Below, piece after piece: positions 1-8,600 of a stretch of DNA of 64,000 nt. The DNA comes from VXMT01 sp965204835 (GTDB lineage: Bacteria; Chloroflexota; Dehalococcoidia; UBA2979). The stretch lies in assembly GCA_965204835.1 (NCBI GenBank), contig OZ242017.1, positions 744,001 to 808,000 on the forward strand. Direction: 5' to 3'. A model generated the notes under the pieces. It did no database searches. It saw only the letters and a program-made list of their open reading frames with translations, and had not been told where the DNA came from. Each line of letters starts with the position of its first letter. Position 1 is the stretch's first letter. Made by a program: the position numbers and the translations under genes.

Positions 1-24
1 CATCACGCAGGGGCGGCCGGCCAG

Positions 25-552
25 ATGGAGACCGGCCAGCTGGAGACCGGCCAGACGGAGATCCGCCGCGCGCGGGCCGGTGACGAGGCGTTCGTCGTGG
101 CGGTCGGTGAGCTCGAGGCACGCCACCACCAGGCCTCGCCGGTGTTCCGGCCGGACCTCCCGGAGGACTACCGGGAGGCAGCCCTGGATGCAGCGGCCGA
201 GCTCGTGAACGCCAACGACCGGATGGCATTCCTTGCCTTCACACACGGTGACTTCGTCGGCGGGATCCTGGCGAACGCGATGGGAGCCGGCCGCCCGCTG
301 CTTCGTCCGGCCGGCAGTCTCTACATCGGGAGCACTGCCGTCTCGCCGGCCCACCGCGGACGTGGCATCGGTCAGGCGCTCGTCGGTGCCCTGCTGCGGG
401 CTGCGCGATCGGATGGCTTCGAACACACCGTGCTCAACTACTCACCGGCGAACGCCTCCGGAAGACGCTTCTGGCAGAAGATGGGATTCAAGCCCCTGAT
501 GACCGTCTTTCAACGACGAGTCGACCCGCGAATCGCCTGGGGCGCGAGCTAG
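25..552 (+). CDS. GNAT family N-acetyltransferase
   Basis: A 175-aa GNAT-fold acetyltransferase, expected to move an acetyl group from acetyl-CoA to an amine; the substrate cannot be read from sequence. The acetyl-CoA binding motif A is visible as HRGRGIGQAL near residues 112-121, preceded by the beta-4 strand LYIGSTAVSP and followed by an Asn-rich C-terminal motif (NYSPANASGRRFWQKMGF), the usual GNAT order. The N-terminus contains a small tandem duplication (ETGQLETGQ), so the true start could be the ATG used here or slightly downstream. It stands alone on the plus strand, 260 bp before the permease gene. The family call is firm and the role unknown. Confidence 0.85.
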   Translation: METGQLETGQTEIRRARAGDEAFVVAVGELEARHHQASPVFRPDLPEDYREAALDAAAELVNANDRMAFLAFTHGDFVGGILANAMGAGRPLLRPAGSLYIGSTAVSPAHRGRGIGQALVGALLRAARSDGFEHTVLNYSPANASGRRFWQKMGFKPLMTVFQRRVDPRIAWGAS

Positions 553-637
553 AGCCGGCTCGCTACCAGACGCGGCCCCAGCGTCAGATCCCCGCGCAAC
601 GGAACCGCGGAAAGCCTGATCTACTCACACACGCATC

Positions 638-757
638 AGCGCCGCCGCGTGGGATGAACTTCCGGCGAAGGCGGCTGGGCGCTATGGTGGCGCGGGCACT
701 GAAGTGGAGTTCCCGGCCGAGCTCCCGGCCCCTGAAGATGCAGAGGACGCGCGTGCC
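638..757 (+). pseudogene. Tail remnant of a luciferase-like monooxygenase gene
   Basis: No complete gene lies here, but the plus-strand frame reads AAWDELPAKAAGRYGG from 644, then EVEFPAE and PEDAEDARA. This matches the C-terminal part of the intact luciferase-like monooxygenase at 15026-16102 (ATWDELPARVAERYGG, EVEFPAE, PEDAEHARE). About 38 codons survive, with no start and a degraded end. It lies directly before the NCS2 gene, so an LLM gene once preceded NCS2 here. See the finding on the duplicated LLM-NCS2 pair. Confidence 0.75.
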
Positions 758-815
758 CGTGGACTGTGGCTCCATACCTCACAGGGTGTAGCAGCGTGCG
801 AGCGGGCGTGGCTCG

Positions 816-2555
816 ATGACAGCACAGCAGACCGGTCAGGGGATCCGCTACGAGCCCGACGAGGGCTGCCCACCGCTGCTCGCCGTGGGCGTGGGCCTGC
901 AGGGCGTCGCGCTCTCGTTGGCGCCGACCGTGCTTATCGTGGCCGTGTCCGTGCGCGCTTCGGGCGGGGACGATGCGGACCTGCACTGGGCTGTCTTCGC
1001 GGCGCTGATCATCAACGCCGTGGTGGTGTTCCTGCATGCCACCCGAGCGTGGTACCTGGGTTCAGGCCAGATCGTCCTTGTCGTGCCCACCGTCCAGTTC
1101 GTCGGCGTGTCTGCGGCGGCCGTCTCTGGAGCCGGGCCTGAGACACTCGCCGCCCTCATGGTGGTGAGTTCGTTCGTGCAGCTGGCGATGGCTGCGGTGC
1201 TGCCGCTGTTGCGGCGGATCGTCACTCCGCTCGTCTCGGGTACCGTCCTGATGTTGGTGGCGCTCACGCTGCTGCCGGTCGCCACCGACCAGGTGACCAG
1301 GCTGCCCGAAGGGGCGCCGGGCGCGGCGGGACCAGCGGTAGCAGCAGTGACCCTGGTGGTGGGGGTCGTGTTGACATTCCGGGGGTCCGGCCCCTGGCGG
1401 CTGTGGTCGACCCTGATCAGCATCCTTGCTGGGTGTGCCATGGCCGCGTTGCTGGGTCAGTACGATCTGCAACCGGTGGCGGACGCCCCCTGGCTTGGCT
1501 TCCCCGAGGCAAGGTTCCCCGGGTTCGACGTCACACCCGGTGCGGAGTTCTGGGGACTGCTCCCCACCTTCATCGTGCTCACGCTCGTGCTCGGCACGAA
1601 GGTCGTGAGCGACGGGACGCTCATCGAGAGCGCCGGGCAGCGCGAGCCGCGGGCGATCGACTTCCGGAATATGCAGGCGATGGTCAGCACGAACGGGCTG
1701 GGCATGCTCCTCGCCGGGATCGCCGGCACACCCCCGGTCCAGAGCGTCGGGTCGTTCAGTACGGCGCTGATCAGCCTGTCGGGGATAGCGTCGCACAGGG
1801 TGGGATACGCGATTGCCATCCTGTTCCTGGGGGTGGCCCTGTTCCCCAAGTTCGGCGCGGTCCTGCTCACGATCCCGGCCCCCGCTATGGGTGCCTACCT
1901 GATCATGGCGCTGGGGCTCATCGTTGTCGGCGGCATGCAGACCATCTTCCGCGACGGCCTCGACCCGCAGAGAGCCCTCGTGGTGGGACTCGCACTTACG
2001 GTGGGGCTCGGCCTCAACAACCACGAGATCATCACGATCCTGCTGGGAGAGGCGCTGGGCCCCGCTCTGGGCAGTGGCGTCATGTACGGCGCGATCGTGG
2101 CCGTGCTCCTCACGCTGTTCCTCGACTACACGGGCCCCCGGCCCCGCCGCCTGGAGGCGGAGCTCGCCGCCGCAGAGCTGCCCGCCATCGACGAGTTCCT
2201 GAGCGAGCTCGCGTCCGAGCTCGAGTGGGACGAGCCCTCCGGCAGCCGCCTGCGGGCAGCCGGTGAGGAGACGTTGCTGAGCCTCTTGCAGCGCGACGAC
2301 GACGAGCCCGTCGGGGAGGCGTCCAGCCTGCGGATCACGGCTCGCCCCGAGGGAGGCTCGGTGGAGCTGGAGTTCGTCGCGACGACCGACCGCGAGAACC
2401 TCGAGGACCAGCTCGCGTACCTGAGCGACGAGACCCGGCTACCCGAAGCCAACGAGATCTCGCTGCGCCTGCTCCGTCACCAGGCAGCGTCCGTCCGCCA
2501 CCAGAAGTACCACGGGATTGATATTGTCACGGTGCTGGTCGAGGGATCGCGCTGA
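816..2555 (+). CDS. NCS2-family (xanthine/uracil permease-like) transporter with C-terminal HATPase-like tail
   Basis: A 579-aa inner-membrane protein of the nucleobase:cation symporter-2 type. Residues about 20-440 form a chain of hydrophobic helices with typical NCS2 features, including a Gly-rich segment GTPPVQSVGSFSTALISLSG in the position of the substrate-binding half-helix. The substrate is probably a purine or pyrimidine base, but that is inference. The last 130 or so residues are soluble and unusual: a segment like the start of an anti-sigma/histidine-kinase ATPase fold (GSRLRAAGEETLLSLLQ), then a beta-rich part ending in RHQKYHGIDIVTVLVEG. The 3' part and 100 bp beyond it are repeated at 18525-18918, and the last 38 codons recur in degenerate form at 11451-11567. 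It converges on the PKS gene with about 107 bp between the stops. Confidence 0.8.
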   Translation: MTAQQTGQGIRYEPDEGCPPLLAVGVGLQGVALSLAPTVLIVAVSVRASGGDDADLHWAVFAALIINAVVVFLHATRAWYLGSGQIVLVVPTVQFVGVSAAAVSGAGPETLAALMVVSSFVQLAMAAVLPLLRRIVTPLVSGTVLMLVALTLLPVATDQVTRLPEGAPGAAGPAVAAVTLVVGVVLTFRGSGPWRLWSTLISILAGCAMAALLGQYDLQPVADAPWLGFPEARFPGFDVTPGAEFWGLLPTFIVLTLVLGTKVVSDGTLIESAGQREPRAIDFRNMQAMVSTNGLGMLLAGIAGTPPVQSVGSFSTALISLSGIASHRVGYAIAILFLGVALFPKFGAVLLTIPAPAMGAYLIMALGLIVVGGMQTIFRDGLDPQRALVVGLALTVGLGLNNHEIITILLGEALGPALGSGVMYGAIVAVLLTLFLDYTGPRPRRLEAELAAAELPAIDEFLSELASELEWDEPSGSRLRAAGEETLLSLLQRDDDEPVGEASSLRITARPEGGSVELEFVATTDRENLEDQLAYLSDETRLPEANEISLRLLRHQAASVRHQKYHGIDIVTVLVEGSR

Positions 2556-2661
2556 GGCACTCGAGCCCGGGGAGTCGACCTCACGTGTGCGGCACGTGAA
2601 CCCGCCCGTCCGACACACGAGCGAACCCGTGGACGCGACGACCCGGGGACACTCGGGTGGC
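2267..2661 (+). repeat. Left copy of the NCS2-tail direct repeat
   Basis: About 395 bp covering the last 96 codons of the NCS2 gene and 100 bp after its stop. It is nearly identical to 18525-18918 in the same orientation. Homology starts at GAGACGTTGCTGAGCCTC in both copies and ends about 2 bp before the PKS stop codon (2663-2665), so one rearrangement breakpoint coincides with the end of the PKS gene. Confidence 0.9.
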
Positions 2662-2662
2662 T

Positions 2663-5600
2663 CTACACACCGGCTGGCGAAACCGGGTTTCGCGGCTCCA
2701 ACCAGAACCGGCTGCGCTGGAACGGATAACGCGGCAGTGCGATACGACGCCGTCGCTCACCGAGGAACAGCCCATCGAACGCGACATCCACTCCCGCCTC
2801 GTACACCCGGGCGACGGCCCGTACGAACTCGTCCGAGAGATCCGTGACATCCGCGCGCAGCACTCCCGGAATGATCACCGGCCCCGCTTCGGTGTCCGTG
2901 GATGACCCGTTTCGCGACCGATCCGCCGTCGGCCCGGCAGACGACGGGTGCGCGCCGATCTCCACGACGACGCCCGCATCCCACTCCTCGCGCGCGGCTA
3001 CCTCGAGTACGGACCGCGCCGACGGCTGCGAGTGACGCAGCCAGTACGCGGCGTCCAACGCGTGCTCCGTGCCCACCGGGCGGCCACTCACGCTGTCCAG
3101 TAGCGTCACGGAGGGTCGTGAAGGCGCGTCGTCGCCGAAGGCCGCGTCGATCTCGGCCAGTGCTGGTGCGGACGCGTCACCCGGGCCGTCACCAGTCGGC
3201 AGACGCTTGAGCGCGATAGCGATCCGCAGGCCGGTTTCGAGCTCAAGGCCGCCGGCCCCATAGGCTGCCGCCAGGTCGCTCGCTCCACCGGACCCGATGG
3301 CCACAACGGGATGCACCCCAATGCTGGCCCAGAGCGACGTCAACGCGCACTGGAAGGCGTAGAGCGCTGGCTCGTCCCATGCACGACTCTCGAGGCCGTC
3401 CTGCCCATCGCCGTCACCAAGCATCGTGTCGAGGAGGGAGTCCCCCGTCTCTGCCTGGAAGACCTCGTTGCAGCGATCGAGGACGGCCCGCACGACCGGC
3501 TCGGCTTCGTACATGGACCTCGCGACCTCTGGTCGCACCCTCGCATCACCGCCATAGGCGAAGGCGACTCGCCCGCCGGCCGGCGGTGGCGGCCTCTCGC
3601 TCGATTCGGCGACTGCCGCCAATCCCTCGCGCAGGGTGGTGGAGTCGCTGAACACGACCGCGGCCCGGTGCGCGAAGTGCTTCCGCCCGATCCCCGCCGT
3701 GCGCGCGGCGTCCGCGAACACAGGGTCGACATCACTCGCCGTCCCATTGCGGTCTGCCTGCCGGTCGACCCACCCGATGTAACCGTGTGCGAGGTCGCGC
3801 AGTGCTCCTCCCGTCCTCGCGGAGAGGGGAAGCAACCGCGCGGTCCGTGTTCCAACGGCCAACACCGGAACGGAATGATCGGCAGGCGACGGGAGCCCGT
3901 CCACGTCAACGATCTGCGGGGCGCCGCTCACCGATGTGTCGTCGGTCTGGGGCTCCGGGATGGCTCCAACACGTCCTTCGACCACCAGGTGGGCGTTCGC
4001 GCCGAAGAGGCCGAACGCGCTCACGCCTGCGATCGGTGCGCGGTCCGGCCTCGATGGCCACGGCGTTGCTGATGCCGTGACGCGCAGCGGGAGGCTCTCC
4101 CAGTCGAGGTGTGTCGAAGGGTTCTCGTAGTGCAGCTGGGTGGGGATCACACCATGCTGCATGGACAAGACGACCTTGATCAGGCTCGCCACCCCGGAGG
4201 CGGATTCGAGGTGGCCGATATTGGTCTTGACCGAGCCGACCAGCAGCGGCCGGTCCGGCTCGCGACCCGGGCCGAGGACGGCCGCGGCCGCCTCGAGTTC
4301 GATGGCGTCGCCCAGACCGGAAGCCACGCCGTGGGCCTCAAGGTAGTCGACCTCCACCGGACCGATGCCAGCCGCCGAGAGGGCGTCCTCGATGACACGG
4401 CGTTGCGCCAGCCCGTTGGGCGCAGTCGGCGAAGCCCCGGCGCTGTTCTGGTTGACGGCCGAGCCGCGGATCGTCGCCCAGACACGGTCGCCGTCGGCGA
4501 GTGCATCGTCGAGGCGCTTGAGGATGACCATGCCGCAGCCCTCGCCGCGCACATGGCCGTCCGCGGCCGCGTCGAAGGTCCGGCACTGGCCGTCGGCGGC
4601 GAGCATCCCGAACTCGGCCATGCTCTGCGTTGCGCGCGGCGAGAGCGCAGCGTTGACGCCGCCGGCCAACGCGAGATCCACCTCGCCCTGGCGAAGGGCC
4701 GCCGCGGCCTGGTGTATCGCGACCAGCGAGGACGCGCAGGCCACCTCGAATGGCAGGGCAGGCCCCTCGATCCCGAGTGCGAACGCCACGCGCCCGACGC
4801 CGAGGCCGCCGTTGACACCCGGGTAGGTGATGGGCATGCCCTGTGCACCCATCACGTCCTGGTACTCGGTGAGGCCGACGCCTGCATAGAGCCCTGTGCG
4901 ACTGCCCCTGAGCCGGCCCGGGTCCACGCCGGCGTCCTCCATGGCGTGCCAGCTCGTCTCCAGGAGCAGCCGCAGCTGCGGGTCCATGTTGCGCGCCTCG
5001 ATCGGCGAGACACGGAAGAACGAGGCGTCGAACTGGTCGAGGCCCTCGACGAACCCTCCTTGCCGATAGAGGGGCTCGCCTGCATCCGCATCCCCCAGCA
5101 ACCCCGTCCATGGCCCGGAGCCCTCGCGGCGCGTGCCGACGCCGCTCGAGCCGGCTTCCAGCAGGCGCCAGAAGGCCTCGACATCTGGAGCGCCGGGGAA
5201 CCGGCACGCCATCCCCACGATGGCGACTCCGTCCTCGGCTACTGCCGCCGCGGGCGCCGGCTCTCGCGGGTCGGGGGCCGCCACGGGTTGCGCCGGCGTC
5301 TCGCCACTCGCCGCCTCCAGCGCCTCGACGAGGTGCGAGGCGAGGTCCTGCGCGTTCGGATAGTCGAACGCGATGGTGTTCGACGCGGTGTAGACCCCTC
5401 CCAGCGCGTCGTTCAGCCGCGCGCGCAGCTCCAACGCCATCAGGGAGTCGATGCCGAGCTCGAAGAACGCCACGTTGGCGGCCGGTCGGGATGGCAGTCG
5501 TAGCAGCGTCTGCAGCAGGTCCTGCACGGACGCGACGACGATGCCGTGCCGCTCGCCTTCCGGCGCCTCCCGGATGCGCGACACCAGGTTCCCGGCCAGC

Positions 5601-8600
5601 TCGTCCGTCTCGCCGGAGTCCGCAGGGGCGCCCTCCAGGAGCTCCTCGATCAGTGGAGGAACGCTGCGGAGCCCCGCCGCGAACGTCGGCCAGTCCATCG
5701 ACGTCACCGCGCCGACTGCGAGGTCCTGGCGCACGAGGCGATCCAGCGCCCGCACGCCCTGCTGGGGGGTCATCCACTCGGCCCCCGATGCCGCCAGCGT
5801 CGACTCGATCCGCTCCCGGTGCTGCTCGGCCTCGCCGATACCCAGCCACGCGCCCCACTGGACGGCCTGGCCGGGCAATCCCAGCGCACGACGGTGGCGG
5901 GCGAGCTGGTCCAGGAACGCGTTCGCCGAGGCGTAGTTGGCTTGCCCCGGGTTACCTCGCACGCCGGACATGCTTGAGAAGAGGATGAAGAGGTCGAGGT
6001 CCAGGTGTTCGGTCGCGCGGTGCAGCTCCCAGGCTCCCAGCACCTTCGGCCACACGATCTCCTCGAACCGGTCCCAGCTCTGGTTGATCAGGGCCGCATC
6101 CGAGAGCGCCCCCACGCTGTGGATCACTCCCCCCAGAGGCGGGAGTGTTTCCTGGATGCGCGCGAGCATATCCCGCAGCGCTCCCGCATCGGCGACGTCG
6201 GCGATCTCGACCTGCACGGTCGCGCCACGGTCGCGCAGCGATCGGATCACGTCCTGCGCTGCTTCATCGGGCTGTCGACGGCCGTTCAGCACGATCGTGC
6301 CGGCGCCGCGGTCGGCCAGCCATCCGGCGACCGCGCCACCGATGCCCCCGAGGCCACCGGTGACCAGGTACGTGCGGTCCTCGCGCAGCTGTCCGGTCGC
6401 GACCGGTGACGGTGTGAGGACGGCAACGTCGCCGTTGGAGTCAGACGCCACGAAGTCCGCTGCGGCCGCTGCCTCAGCCATGGGCCGGCGGCGCGGGCGT
6501 GGCGGCGGTAGCTCTCCTGCCTCGACCCGTCGGATTGCGTCGGCGAGCGCGACGCCCACTCGAGCGGGATCGCTCTCCATGAGGTCGGCGAGGGCGGAAG
6601 TGCCGTCCCCGGCGCCGAGTGCGGGCGTCACGGACGACAACGGGACGGCGGCGAGCGCCGCCGCAGGCACGCCGGCGGGCGAGGATACGGCCAGATCCGC
6701 GTGCATCACCGCCGCCGGGCCGATGGGTCCGGCAGCGAGTCCGACCACCCGGTCACCCGGGGCGAACGCGTCCACGTCGGACGCTGTGTCAACGACTCGG
6801 CCGCATACCAGGCGAACCCCGTCCCCGGCGGCAGTGGCTTCGACCGTCACGCGCACCTCTCGAGCCTCGAGGGGACGCTGCACCGTCGGCTCCACGCGGA
6901 GGTCTCCGCCCGCGTCGCGGATGATGTGCCAGTCGGCCTCGTCCGGCAGCGTCAGCTGCGGGGTACCGTGCACGCCGCGCACCAGCCTGGGGACGCGCCT
7001 GTTGCCGGATCGGTAGGCCACGAGCGTCTCGCGGTCCGGAGCGAGTAGCTCGTCGACGAGGCCGTCCGGGAGGTGGTCGCTATCAGGGTCGAGGTCGATC
7101 ACCCTCGCAGGGAGCCGGGACAGCTCGCGCGTCACTACCTTGCCGAGACCCCACAGCATGGCGCCGGCGAGCGCACCGGTGTGCTCGTGCTCCAGCACCT
7201 GTCCCCCGCGACTGACGAACCAGAGGCCGTGTTCTGGCTCGGCGTCGGCGTCGAGTAGCCCCTGGACCAGCGCCAGGGCGCTGCGTGTGGCGTGCGTCAC
7301 GTCCTGTTTCACCTGCGCCGTCGTCCCCGCCGCGCCGTGCCCGTCGAGGGCCGCCATGTGCACCACACCGCGCAAGGGAATATCGCCCGAGCACTCCTCG
7401 ACCAACGCCCGCCATGACTCGCGAAGATGCGGGTCGACGAGGGCCGTCGTGGGGCCCGGCTGGATCGCGGATGGCTCGTCCCCGGACGGGGCGTCGCTCG
7501 CGACGACGACGGTCTGATTCCGCGCGGTCAGGCCGGCGGCGATGCGGTCCGCAACGCCCCCGCGGTCCGGCGACAGGATCCACAGGCCCGGCGGATCGCT
7601 GACTTCCCGGGCGCGCTCGTCCGGGGCTTCCCCGCCGTCCGGGTAGGGCTGGTCGCGCCAGACGACCTCGTACATCAGGTCATCCAGCGCGTCGACGGAC
7701 GACAGGAGCGCGGCGCGCGTGGCACGCTTCGCCGTGTACCCGCTCACCCCGCCGATCGGCACGCCATCGCTGTCGTAGATCCAGAGGTCCGCCTTCAGCA
7801 CCTCGGGTGCGGCGGAGTCGGGGCTGGCGGTGCTTCCATCGCGCATCTGCGCGCGGCACACGAGGCGCTCGGGGAGCGGGCCGTTGAGCCAGAGCCGCTC
7901 CCATCCGAACGGCATGTAGGCGGCGGTGTCTTCCTCGGTTGCGCCGCGCGCACCTGCCACCACCTGGAAGCAGGCGTCGAGCAGCAGTGGGTGTACGTCG
8001 ATACCGTTCCGCTCCACGTGACCCGGAAGGGCGATCTCGCCGAGGGCCTCACCGGGTCGCTGCCACACGTCCGTCAGCCCCCGGAACGCCGGGCCGAGTG
8101 CGACCCCCGTGTTGCTCCGCGCGCGGTAGAGCGCCATCGCATCGCCGCGTGTCATCGTGGCCTTCACGGTCGCTACATCGAGCGTCCCGCCCTCGCCCGC
8201 CATCGAGGAGCCCTCGGAGATGCGGCCGTCCACATGCAGCGTCCAGTCGGGGTCCGTACCCCTGCTGAACGCCTCGAAGTGTCGGGCGCCCGTTGCGTCG
8301 GGTGGCGCGACGACGAGCTGCAGCCGCCGGCCGGGGTCACCATCGTCTGTCCCCTCGCCGAACATCAGCGGGCTGTGGAGCTGCATGTCGTCGACGACGA
8401 CGTCTGACCGCTCGGCGAGCGCTGCCGTGGCGGCCATCGCTCCGTAGAGCGCGCCGGGCGCGACCACCCGGCCGAACACGCGGTGGTCTGAGAGCCATGC
8501 GGGCTCCGACGGGTCCAGCTCGGTCTCGAACGAGAGTTGCCCGGCAGGCGACTCATGCCGCGTACCAAGCAGCGGGTGGCCCATGTCCGACCGGCGCCGC

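Noticed and set aside
4109..5503. A 464-codon plus-strand open frame
   Set aside because: Antisense to the second KS and the ACP of the PKS; Arg/Gly/Ala-rich with no domain.
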